NCBI GenBank assembly: GCA_025964075.1
Contig: JAOPZQ010000361.1
Span: 1-7,269 of the forward strand
Source of the DNA: Solirubrobacterales bacterium
GTDB taxonomy: Bacteria; Actinomycetota; Thermoleophilia; Solirubrobacterales; Solirubrobacteraceae
DNA length: 7,269 nt
Direction of reading: 5' to 3'
The notes under the pieces are model-generated. The model was not told the origin of the DNA, did no database searches, and saw nothing but the letters and a program-made list of their open reading frames with translations. This document shows, piece after piece, positions 1-6,146 of the stretch (its first letter is position 1; every line of letters starts with the position of its first letter). A program made the translations under genes and the position numbers.

Positions 1-476
1 TCCACGCTCGCGTCGGCGAGTGGGATCTCCTCGATGTACCCCTTCACGAACTCGACGTTCTCGACTCCCGCGTCGGCCGCGTTCCGCCGGGCGAGCGCGA
101 GCATCTCGTCGGTCATATCGAGGCCGATGGCCTTGCCGCTCGGCCCGACGCGCCCCGCGCTGATGAGGACGTCGGCGCCGGCGCCCGACCCCAGGTCGAG
201 GACGGTCTCGCCGTCGTGGAGGTCGGCGACGGCGGTGGGCACGCCGCAGCCGAGAGAGGCATACAGGGCGGCGTCGGGTGCGCCTTCGGCGTCGGCGCCG
301 TACAGCGCGCCGCCGAACGCGGCGTCGTCGGGACTGTACGCCGGCGCGTCGCCGCAGCAGCGATCCTGCACAACGCTCGCGCCGCAGCAGGCGCCGGCGT
401 CGGGCTCCGCCACGCGGCGCGCCGCCGCGGCGTAGCGGTCGCGCACCAGCTCGCGGATGTCGGTCAGGTCAGCCAT
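1..476 (-). CDS. arsM: Arsenite S-adenosylmethionine methyltransferase ArsM, 3' end cut off by the window edge
   Basis: This is the first 158 codons of a class I SAM-dependent methyltransferase; reading continues past base 1 without a stop. ArsM methylates As(III) in the cytoplasm to mono-, di- and trimethyl arsenicals. What is seen: the SAM-binding motif I as VLDLGSGAGADVL at residues 92-104, the following acidic strand end GLDMT at 118-122, and an EEIPLADASV segment at 149-158, all in the usual ArsM order. The SLGCGVP segment puts a Cys at residue 77, where ArsM proteins have a conserved arsenic-binding Cys. Extra N-terminal Cys pairs lie at 30-31 and 40-41. Typical ArsM proteins are about 270-280 residues, so the part carrying the later Cys ligands is missing here. 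The ATG at 474-476 has a strong GAGGAG site 8 nt upstream and overlaps the arsR stop by 13 nt, so it is probably co-transcribed and coupled. Family assignment is confident; activity cannot be judged from a partial gene. Confidence 0.9.
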   Translation of the reverse strand, partial: MADLTDIRELVRDRYAAAARRVAEPDAGACCGASVVQDRCCGDAPAYSPDDAAFGGALYGADAEGAPDAALYASLGCGVPTAVADLHDGETVLDLGSGAGADVLISAGRVGPSGKAIGLDMTDEMLALARRNAADAGVENVEFVKGYIEEIPLADASV

Positions 477-817
477 GTCGAGAGCTCCTCGAGGGCGTCG
501 GGGATGACGTAGTAGTAGGCCCACAGTCCCTGGCGCTCGGAGTCGACGATGCCGGCCTCCCGGAGCTTCTTCAGGTGGTGCGAGAGCGTGGGCTGGGAGA
601 TGTCGAAGAGGGGGACGAGCTCGCAGACGCACACCTTGCCGGCATGCCGGCGGAGCACGTCGACGAGCTGCAGCCGTACGGGATCGCCGAGGGCCTTCGC
701 CACCTCGGCCATGCGGACGGCGTGCTCGCGCTCGACGTCCGGATAGACGACGGGCTCGCAGCAGCGCTCGCCCGCCGCTCGCTTCTGCTTGGGGGCCAGC
801 GGCAGATCGATGGGCAT
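464..817 (-). CDS. arsR: ArsR/SmtB-family arsenite-sensing transcriptional repressor
   Basis: This 117-residue winged-helix protein is an ArsR-family repressor, which leaves DNA when As(III) binds cysteine thiolates. Seen, numbering from the ATG at 815-817: the first helix and LGDPVRLQLVDVLR core around residues 43-56, and a recognition helix around 74-89 (SQPTLSHHLKKLREAG). Cys are at 19, 20, 63 and 65. The adjacent N-terminal pair plus a Cys in the KVCVCELV segment resembles the Corynebacterium ArsR arrangement (Cys15/Cys16 with Cys55 of the partner subunit). It is unlike the E. coli type, where all three ligands sit in the ELCVCDLC helix. A TTG at 851-853 would add 12 residues, but that extension runs through the promoter and operator. 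The ATG fits the predicted transcription start almost exactly, suggesting a leaderless mRNA. The gene is divergent from the phosphoesterase and overlaps arsM by 13 nt. Metal identity (As versus Sb) is inferred. Confidence 0.93.
   Translation of the reverse strand: MPIDLPLAPKQKRAAGERCCEPVVYPDVEREHAVRMAEVAKALGDPVRLQLVDVLRRHAGKVCVCELVPLFDISQPTLSHHLKKLREAGIVDSERQGLWAYYYVIPDALEELSTWLT
485..490 (-). promoter_or_regulatory. Ribosome binding site of arsM inside the arsR reading frame
   Basis: On the minus strand this reads GAGGAG and lies 8 nt before the ATG at 474-476. It sits within the last codons of arsR. It supports this start for arsM and a two-gene arsR-arsM mRNA. Confidence 0.7.
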
Positions 818-855
818 CGATGTACTTCTATCGATTGAATCGACGATTGTCAATC
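816..855. promoter_or_regulatory. Putative ArsR operator: cluster of palindromes over both promoters
   Basis: Three dyad elements fill the divergent gap. TCGATTGAATCGA (831-843) is a perfect 6-bp inverted repeat about one base and covers the plus-strand -35. GATTGTCAATC (845-855) is a perfect 5-bp inverted repeat and covers the minus-strand -35. ATCGAT occurs twice (816-821 and 830-835), 8 nt apart. A wider ATTGA-N11-TCAAT dyad (834-838 and 850-854) also spans the centre. ArsR/SmtB proteins bind imperfect AT-rich dyads overlapping their own promoter. Which dyad ArsR uses is not decidable by eye. Confidence 0.6.
825..853 (-). promoter_or_regulatory. Predicted arsR-arsM promoter, leaderless
   Basis: The minus strand shows a perfect -35 TTGACA (853 to 848), a 17-nt spacer, and a -10-like TAGAAG (830 to 825). 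Transcription should start about 7 nt further on, at 817-818, where the arsR ATG begins. The mRNA would then have little or no leader. The -10 matches the consensus at four of six positions. Confidence 0.65.
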
Positions 856-863
856 CTTATACT
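835..863 (+). promoter_or_regulatory. Predicted promoter of the phosphoesterase-aquaporin operon, leaderless
   Basis: The plus strand shows -35 TTGAAT (835-840), a spacer of exactly 17 nt, and -10 TATACT (858-863). The expected transcription start at about 870-871 coincides with the GTG at 871, and no Shine-Dalgarno sequence is visible before it. Leaderless mRNAs are common in actinobacteria. This promoter is interleaved with the arsR promoter on the other strand. Confidence 0.65.
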
Positions 864-870
864 CGTCGCC

Positions 871-1587
871 GTGCGCGCCGCGGTGATCACCGACATCCAC
901 GGCAACCTCGGCGCGCTCGAGGCCGTGCTCGCGCATCTCGACGACCTGGCCGTGGACGCGACCTACTGTGGCGGCGACCTCGTGGGCTACGGGCCGAACC
1001 CGAACGAGGTGTGCGCGCTGATCCGGGAGCGCGGCGTCCCGACGATCTACGGCAACTACGACTACGCGATCGGGCGCGACCTCGAGGACTGCGGCTGCGC
1101 GTACGTGACCCAGCACGATCGGGAGCTCGGGCAGCTGTCGGTGCAGTGGACGCTGAACCAGACCGACCAGGCCTCGAAGGACTTCATGCGCGGGCTGCCG
1201 TTCGACCTGCGGTTCGCGCTCGGCGCGAGGCGCGTGCGCCTCGTGCACGGCTCGCCCCGCAAGGTCAACGAGTACCTGTTCGAGGACAAGCCGGCGAAGA
1301 CGTTCGAACGGATCGCCGCGGGCGCCGATTGCGACGTGCTCGTCTTCGGGCACACGCACAAGCCGTGGATCCACGAGTACGGCGGCGTGCTGTTCGTCAA
1401 CTGCGGTTCCGTCGGCAAGCCGAAGGACGGCGACCCCCGCGCCGCCTTCGCGCTGCTCGAGGCGACCGACCACGGCGTGAGCGCGTCGATCGGGCGCGTC
1501 CCCTACGACGCGGACGCCGTCGCGCGGGAGGTCGTCGCCGCCGGGCTCCCGGGCGAGTACGCCGAGAAGCTCGTGCTCGCCGCGTGA
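871..1587 (+). CDS. Calcineurin-like metallophosphoesterase in the ars module
   Basis: This 238-residue cytoplasmic protein (no signal peptide) belongs to the metallophosphoesterase superfamily, dinuclear-metal enzymes that hydrolyse phosphomono- or diesters. Motifs seen, from the GTG at 871: D8-x-H10 (TDIHGN), GGD36, G-N62-Y-D64, V-H126-G, and G-H161-T-H163. These are the expected metal ligands. The motif usually written GNHD is GNYD, so the His often used as acid catalyst is a Tyr. It carries six Cys (33, 48, 74, 76, 154, 178), including a CGC at 74-76 and NCGSVG where GSVG is typically preceded by Pro. An ATG at 820 would give 17 more residues but lies upstream of the promoter. GTG 871 leads straight into the first beta strand and sits at the predicted transcript start. 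The aquaporin follows after 16 nt. Divergent pairing with arsR suggests arsenic-controlled expression. The substrate is unknown; a role on an arsenylated or phosphorylated metabolite is speculation. Confidence 0.85.
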   Translation: MRAAVITDIHGNLGALEAVLAHLDDLAVDATYCGGDLVGYGPNPNEVCALIRERGVPTIYGNYDYAIGRDLEDCGCAYVTQHDRELGQLSVQWTLNQTDQASKDFMRGLPFDLRFALGARRVRLVHGSPRKVNEYLFEDKPAKTFERIAAGADCDVLVFGHTHKPWIHEYGGVLFVNCGSVGKPKDGDPRAAFALLEATDHGVSASIGRVPYDADAVAREVVAAGLPGEYAEKLVLAA

Positions 1588-1603
1588 CGAGGCAGAACGG
1601 GCG

Positions 1604-2305
1604 ATGGACCGATCTCTGACGCTGTGGCGGCGCGCGCTCGCCGAGGCGCTCGCCGCGTTCGCGCTCGTGTTCGCCGGCTGCGGCGCGATCGTCGCCGACG
1701 CGCGCTACCACGGGGCGCTCGGCTCGGTCGGCGTGTCGCTCGTCTTCGGGCTCGTGATCATGGTCATGGTCTACGCGACGGGTCACCTGTCCGGCGCGCA
1801 CATCAACCCGTCCGTGACGTTGGCGTTCACGCTCACGCGGCACTTCCCGGCCCGCGAGGCCGCCGCGTACATCGCCGGTCAGGTCGCCGGCGCGATCGCC
1901 GGGGCGCTCGCCCTCCTCGCGGTGTGGACCGACAAGCCCGCCCATCTGGGCGCCACGGTTCCGACGGTCGGCGTCGGGAGCGCGTTCGTCTACGAGGCGG
2001 TGCTGACCGCGTTCCTGATGTTCGTGATCATGGCGGTGGCCACCGACACCCGGGCGGTGGGCGGCGCGGCCGCGATCGCGATCGGAGGGACGATCGGTCT
2101 CGACGCGCTGTTTGGCGGGGCCGTGACCGGCGCGTCGATGAACCCGGCGCGGTCCTTGGGGCCGGCGCTCGTCGCCGGCGAGTGGCACGACCTGTGGCTC
2201 TACATCGCCGCGCCGATCGCCGGCGCGGCGCTCGGCGCGCTCGCCTACCAGCTCGTCCGCGGCGAGCCGGTCAGCGACGGAAGCGCACGGTCACCTTCCG
2301 GCTGA
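1604..2305 (+). CDS. MIP-family aquaporin/aquaglyceroporin, AqpS-like by context
   Basis: This 233-residue inner-membrane channel has the usual six helices and two half-helix Asn boxes. Seen: the first box SGAHINPS with N68-P69-S70 (Ser in place of Ala), and the second GASMNPARS with N180-P181-A182. The residues aligning with the selectivity filter are Phe48, Ala168, Ala177 and Arg183. E. coli AqpZ has Phe, His, Thr and Arg, so the water-narrowing His is gone and the pore should pass larger neutral solutes such as As(OH)3. Aquaglyceroporins encoded in ars operons (AqpS of Sinorhizobium meliloti) carry trivalent arsenicals down their gradient. Next to arsM, the cargo may be As(III) or methylarsenite. 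The ATG has GAGG 11 nt upstream and follows the phosphoesterase by 16 nt, in one operon. The 3' end overlaps the convergent secreted-protein gene by 35 bp. The fold is certain; the cargo is inferred. Confidence 0.92.
   Translation: MDRSLTLWRRALAEALAAFALVFAGCGAIVADARYHGALGSVGVSLVFGLVIMVMVYATGHLSGAHINPSVTLAFTLTRHFPAREAAAYIAGQVAGAIAGALALLAVWTDKPAHLGATVPTVGVGSAFVYEAVLTAFLMFVIMAVATDTRAVGGAAAIAIGGTIGLDALFGGAVTGASMNPARSLGPALVAGEWHDLWLYIAAPIAGAALGALAYQLVRGEPVSDGSARSPSG
2271..2305. terminator. Possible bidirectional terminator hairpin bounded by two stop codons
   Basis: TCAGC (2271-2275) pairs with GCTGA (2301-2305), and CGGAAG (2278-2283) with CTTCCG (2295-2300). This leaves a 2-nt bulge and an 11-nt loop. 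The outer three bases on each side are the stop codons of the two convergent genes. No U-tract follows on either strand, so intrinsic termination is uncertain. U-poor terminators are common in GC-rich actinobacteria. Confidence 0.4.
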
Positions 2306-4190
2306 GCGCGCGGCCGCCGCTGGCCGGGAGGAACCGCACGGTCACCGTGACCTTGCCGGCCTTCCGCGCGCGCAGCTGCAGGGTCACGGTGGCCGCCGCG
2401 TGGACCGTCGCGTGCGCGGTCGTGATGTGCGCGGCGCTGGCCCGGACCGTCCCCGGCGCCGGGGCCTTGACCTTGAGCGTCGCCCGGAAGCGCTTGAGCA
2501 GCTTCACCGCGACGGAGAGGCGAGGGCCGGACGGGGTCGTGTCCTTGCTGTTGTCGCTCGGCGGCGCGACCGGCTTCTGCTTCGGCGGCGTCACAGTCGT
2601 CAGCGGGGGCGGCTGGCGCGTGAGGACGAACGCGTCGGGACGGTCGTTGGCGTCGCCGAAGAACAGGTCGGAAGCGTCGGAGATGAAGGCGATCCTCCCG
2701 CCGTCGGCGCTGATCGTCGGCGCGCCGGCGACGTCGCCCTGCGAGTCGGCGCCGCCTGCGGCCCGAGTGGCGCGCTCGATCGTGTTGGTCGTCAGGTCGA
2801 GCACGTAGAGGTCGCGGTGGTTGGCGACCGCGCGCGGGGGGCCCGCGAGGTTGATTCCCGGAAGCAGGTACGTCGTGCGCTCGGTGGCGAAGACGATGTG
2901 GGTCGCGTCGCCCGACAGGGCTGCCTGCTCGAGGGGGAAGCTCGCCTCGGGGTTGCCCTGGGCCTCGCGCGAGAGCTCGCGGGTGCCCTGCTTGCGCGAG
3001 ACCCCGGGGGCCATGCTCGTCATGTAGAGGTCGAGGCCGCCGCCGGTCGTCGTGTTCGGCCGCGGGCCGGCTCCCGTGAGGAAGACGACGGTGCGGCCGT
3101 CGGCCGAGAGCGAGGGCAGCAGCGATCCGATGCCGGCCTGACCGTCCTCCGTCGCGGTGAGTGGCCCGTAGCACGGGCCGAGGGCGGCGGGGTCGGGGCC
3201 GACCCGGGTCCCCGGGGCGCAGCCCGGGTCGTCGAGATCGACCGGGCCGGTGATGCGGCGCGTGCGCGCGCCGGCGCCGTCCGCGATGCGACGCCACAGG
3301 TAGTAGTAGGTCGAGTCGTCCTGGACCTCTCCCGGCAGGAACGTCGTCTGCTCGGGGGCGTTCTGGCTCGTCCACGCGACCGTGGTCCCGTCGGCGCTGA
3401 TCCCCGCGGGACCGGTGCCGCCACCGGCGGGCCCGCCACCCGTGGCCGCCCGCGACACCAGCGTCGTCGTCTGCGCCTGCCGGTCGCGCACCCAGACCTG
3501 GAACGCCGGCGTGGTCGCCCCGGCCTGCGCCGGCAGGTCGGAGGCGGCGACGGTGTGGAAGACGACCATCCGGCCGTCGCCCGAGATCGACGCCCCGCCC
3601 GTGAGGTCGGCGCCGGAGTCGAGCCCCGGCGTGTCAGGGGTGGGCTTCTCGTAGGTCGCGGCCGCGCCCGAGCCGTCCCGCGCCGACACGAGGTCGTAGG
3701 CGCCGGGGTCGTTCGGCTGGAGGAACATGTCGCGGACGTAGACGTCGACGGCGCCGTTGGTGTCCGTGGGCACGAGCGCCTGCGCCGTCGAGAACGCGAC
3801 GAACCGACCGTCGGCGCTGATCGACGGTCGCTGGGCGCCACGCGTGAGCAGCGAGTCGTCGGCCTCGGAGTGCACGTCGCCCGAGGCGACGATCTGGAGG
3901 GTCCCGGTCTGGAGGTCCCGGCGGAAGATCCCGCCGACGCGGTAGGCGCCCGGCGGGTCGGGGTCGTCGTCGGCGAAGAAGTTCCGGGCCCGCGTCGAGA
4001 ACGCGACGTAACGGCCGTTCCCCGAGACGGCCGCGAACGTGGAGGCGTCGTCCCCCTGCTCGTCGCGGACGGGGTCGGCGGAGACGATGTCGGCGCCGTT
4101 CACCGCCGCAGCGCTGCCGTAGGCGGCGCGGCCCGGAGACGGCACCGCCAGGAGGAGCGCGCCGGCCGCGACGAGGAGCACGCGCCTCAC
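2271..4190 (-). CDS. Secreted seven-repeat TolB/PD40-like beta-propeller protein
   Basis: This 639-residue exported protein starts at GTG 4188-4190. Residues 1-22 form a clear signal peptide (MRRVLLVAAGALLLAVPSPG, then RA). The body has seven repeats of the form SxDGRxVAFxT: VSGNGRYVAFST near 55, ISADGRFVAFST near 124, then ISGDGRMVVFHT, ISADGTTVAWTS, LSADGRTVVFLT, LSGDATHIVFAT and ISADGGRIAFIS. This is the signature of PD40/TolB-like blades, giving a seven-bladed propeller. A Pro/Thr-rich linker (about 527-556) leads to a basic, Val-rich beta domain (about 557-639) of the sort that ends many Thermoleophilia surface proteins. No catalytic motif, LPXTG or lipobox is visible. Its start overlaps the stop of the preceding gene as GTGA, so translation is probably coupled. 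A minus-strand PHO box precedes the operon. The role is unknown: extracellular binding or scaffolding is plausible, and calling it TolB itself would be wrong. Confidence 0.8.
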   Translation of the reverse strand: MRRVLLVAAGALLLAVPSPGRAAYGSAAAVNGADIVSADPVRDEQGDDASTFAAVSGNGRYVAFSTRARNFFADDDPDPPGAYRVGGIFRRDLQTGTLQIVASGDVHSEADDSLLTRGAQRPSISADGRFVAFSTAQALVPTDTNGAVDVYVRDMFLQPNDPGAYDLVSARDGSGAAATYEKPTPDTPGLDSGADLTGGASISGDGRMVVFHTVAASDLPAQAGATTPAFQVWVRDRQAQTTTLVSRAATGGGPAGGGTGPAGISADGTTVAWTSQNAPEQTTFLPGEVQDDSTYYYLWRRIADGAGARTRRITGPVDLDDPGCAPGTRVGPDPAALGPCYGPLTATEDGQAGIGSLLPSLSADGRTVVFLTGAGPRPNTTTGGGLDLYMTSMAPGVSRKQGTRELSREAQGNPEASFPLEQAALSGDATHIVFATERTTYLLPGINLAGPPRAVANHRDLYVLDLTTNTIERATRAAGGADSQGDVAGAPTISADGGRIAFISDASDLFFGDANDRPDAFVLTRQPPPLTTVTPPKQKPVAPPSDNSKDTTPSGPRLSVAVKLLKRFRATLKVKAPAPGTVRASAAHITTAHATVHAAATVTLQLRARKAGKVTVTVRFLPASGGRALSRKVTVRFRR

Positions 4191-6079
4191 GGGACCCGCA
4201 CCACCCTGCGCACGCGCTCGTGGTTCCCCGCCTTGTCGCTGACCTGCACGACGATCGTGTAGCGCCCCGGCCGCCCGTAGGCGTGCCGAGCGCGTGCCGA
4301 GCGGGCGCGCCTCCCGTCGCCGAACGACACGCGGAGCGTCGAGCTCCGCACGCCGGACGCGCCGTCGCGGACCACCAGGCGCACCGAGCGCCCGCTCCGG
4401 CGGACCGTGACCGCGGGCGCGTGGCGGTCGACGCGAACCGTGGCCGCGTCGCTCTCCGCCTGCTGGCCGAGCCGGTCGCTGGCGATCACCCGCACCACGT
4501 GCTTGCCGTCGGGGAGGTCGCTGGGCCCGAGCGTCGCGTGCGTGGTCGTGAGGTTGTCGACCGCGTCCTGGTCGTCGACCGTGATCGAGTACGTGGTGCC
4601 GCCGATCGCGTTCTGCGCGTCGTCCCACGTCAGGTTCACGCGCTTGGCGCGCGTCCAGCCGATCGGCGTCTGGGCGACGAACGGCAGCGGCGCCGCGTCG
4701 ATGGCCGTGGCCGCGATCTCCTGCACGCCGCCGTCGCCCTGCCGGAACGCGATCGCCGCGTCGCCGACGCCCGATCCGGCCAGGCGCACCTCCGACACCG
4801 CGCCCCCGTCGTTCGACGCGACCCGCGTCATGGTGCCGACGCCGCCGGCCGTGACCTCGTGGACCGCCACCGCGCCGCTCTCGTTCCACGCCTGGCTCGC
4901 GGCGCCGCCCTCGGTCACGTCGACCTGCGGCGTCGCGGCCCCGACGAGGCTGCCGTCGTCGAGCCGCTCGGTCGCGTTGACTCCGCCGTTGTCGCCGCCG
5001 CCGAGCCACGATCCGGAACCGAGGCCGAAGCCGACGGCGAAGCCGCCCTGGCGCTGAACGCTGACCGACAGCGCGCCGGGGATCGTGCCCGCGACCGGGG
5101 TGCCGTCGACCAGACGCGCCGCGGCGAAGTGGCCGCTGTTGTTGTCGGAGGACTCGGGGATGGTCGCCGCCATGACGCGGGGCTGCGTGAGCGCCCCGCC
5201 CGCGCCGGGCTGCTGGCGAAACGCGACGGCGCCCTGTCCGAAGCCGCTCTCGGAGAGCGCGAGCTCGTCGGCCGCGCCGCGCAGCGGCATCCCGCCCCAC
5301 GTCTGCGGGCTCACCAGCAGCGGGACGCTCACCGACGGGCCGAAGATCCGCCGCGCCCAGACGCGGTCGACGAAGTCGTCGTCCGGCTCGTCGAAGGCGA
5401 CGAGGCCGTTGCCCGTGACGTCGATCCCGATCTTCGGCGCGTTCGCCGCGCTCGCCCGCGGCACGGGCTGGTTGCGGTTGCGGTTCGCCAGCGCCGAGAT
5501 CGGGGTCCAGAAGGCGCCGTCGTAGCGGGCCATCCGGAGATCCGCGCCGACGTAGCCCGGCGGGAGGCCGGTGCCGGTCGGATTCGTCTCGACGCGGTAG
5601 ACGAGGTAGGCCTGGCCGCCGTCGTTCATCGCCAGCGACGGGTAGGTGGCGCTTGCCCGGCCGATGTCCTGGTCGACGGGCAGCGGCGTCTGGAAGGTGC
5701 GCGCACCGGGGTCGAGCGACGCCGACCACAGCGCGTCGACGCTCGGGCTGAACGGCTGCACCCAGGTGACGACGAGGCGTCCGCCGTCGCCGGCGCCGAT
5801 CGTCGGCCACGACGAGTCGAACGCCTGTCCGACGTCGACCTGCCGGGGCCGGAGCCACGTGCCGCCCACGAACTGGGCGGCATAGACGTGGATGTGACCG
5901 TCCCCCGCGCGCTTGCGGTAGACGAGGCCGCCCGAGCCGTCGCCGGCCATCGCGACGCCGTCGAGCGCGACGATGCTCGAGCTCGGCCCGTCGAGCGTCT
6001 GGACGGGGAGCAGCGCGCCGCGCGCGGGCGCGGCCAGCAGCAGGATCACGGCAAGCGAAAGCAGGGCGGCACGCCGCAC
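4187..6079 (-). CDS. Secreted protein with propeller-like repeats and FN3/PKD-like C-terminal domains
   Basis: This 630-residue exported protein is the first gene of the operon. A signal peptide covers about residues 1-21 (MRRAALLSLAVILLLAAPARG). Residues 22-470 contain seven or eight loose repeats around a G-x-G-x-A/L-V-x-F/Y core (GDGSGGLVYRK, GDGGRLVVTWV, NDGGQAYLVYR, TGNGLVAFDE, GQGAVAFRQ, NESGAVAVHE, GDAAIAFRQ). This pattern suggests another beta-propeller. Residues 471-550 look like a fibronectin/Ig-type domain, with YSITVDD and DGKHVVRVIASD. Residues 551-630 look like a PKD-type domain, with FGDGRRAR, HAYGRPGRYTIVVQVSDKAGN. No enzyme motif or cell-wall anchor is visible. The GTG at 6077-6079 has GAGGG 7 nt upstream and leads directly into the signal peptide. 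PHO-box repeats lie about 30-50 nt upstream. I do not recognise a named family. Function is unknown, possibly adhesion or ligand binding outside the cell. Confidence 0.78.
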   Translation of the reverse strand: MRRAALLSLAVILLLAAPARGALLPVQTLDGPSSSIVALDGVAMAGDGSGGLVYRKRAGDGHIHVYAAQFVGGTWLRPRQVDVGQAFDSSWPTIGAGDGGRLVVTWVQPFSPSVDALWSASLDPGARTFQTPLPVDQDIGRASATYPSLAMNDGGQAYLVYRVETNPTGTGLPPGYVGADLRMARYDGAFWTPISALANRNRNQPVPRASAANAPKIGIDVTGNGLVAFDEPDDDFVDRVWARRIFGPSVSVPLLVSPQTWGGMPLRGAADELALSESGFGQGAVAFRQQPGAGGALTQPRVMAATIPESSDNNSGHFAAARLVDGTPVAGTIPGALSVSVQRQGGFAVGFGLGSGSWLGGGDNGGVNATERLDDGSLVGAATPQVDVTEGGAASQAWNESGAVAVHEVTAGGVGTMTRVASNDGGAVSEVRLAGSGVGDAAIAFRQGDGGVQEIAATAIDAAPLPFVAQTPIGWTRAKRVNLTWDDAQNAIGGTTYSITVDDQDAVDNLTTTHATLGPSDLPDGKHVVRVIASDRLGQQAESDAATVRVDRHAPAVTVRRSGRSVRLVVRDGASGVRSSTLRVSFGDGRRARSARARHAYGRPGRYTIVVQVSDKAGNHERVRRVVRVP

Positions 6080-6107
6080 GGGCCCACCCTCACGGGTGCC
6101 GGGTTCT

Positions 6108-6129
6108 GACAGGTGAACAGGGGGTGAAC
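6108..6129 (-). promoter_or_regulatory. PHO box upstream of the secreted-protein operon
   Basis: On the minus strand two copies of GTTCACC begin at 6129 and 6118, exactly 11 nt apart: GTTCACCCCCT then GTTCACCTGTC. Two tandem 11-nt units starting GTTCACC are the core of the PhoP-binding PHO box in Streptomyces. It ends 28 nt before the GTG of the downstream gene. No convincing -10 is visible, so the exact promoter is open. Confidence 0.6.
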
Positions 6130-6146
6130 GTGCTCCCGAGGTCCTC

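Noticed and set aside
815..853. Longer ArsR from a TTG at 851-853 (129 residues)
   Set aside because: The extra 12 codons run through the -35/-10 boxes and the palindromes. The ATG at 815-817 sits at the predicted transcription start.
820..870. Longer phosphoesterase from the ATG at 820
   Set aside because: This start lies upstream of the -35 and -10 boxes of its own promoter. GTG 871 begins exactly at the conserved first beta strand of the family.
2271..5858. One 1195-residue minus-strand open frame spanning both secreted genes
   Set aside because: Above base 4190 this frame reads as Arg/Gly-rich out-of-frame sequence. The real upstream gene is in another frame with a signal peptide and recognisable domains. 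Only the part from 4190 down is coding.
4220..6109. Long plus-strand open frames opposite the secreted operon (also 2400-4262)
   Set aside because: They are Arg/Ala/Val-rich antisense shadows typical of GC-rich genes, with no domain, no Shine-Dalgarno sequence and no promoter.
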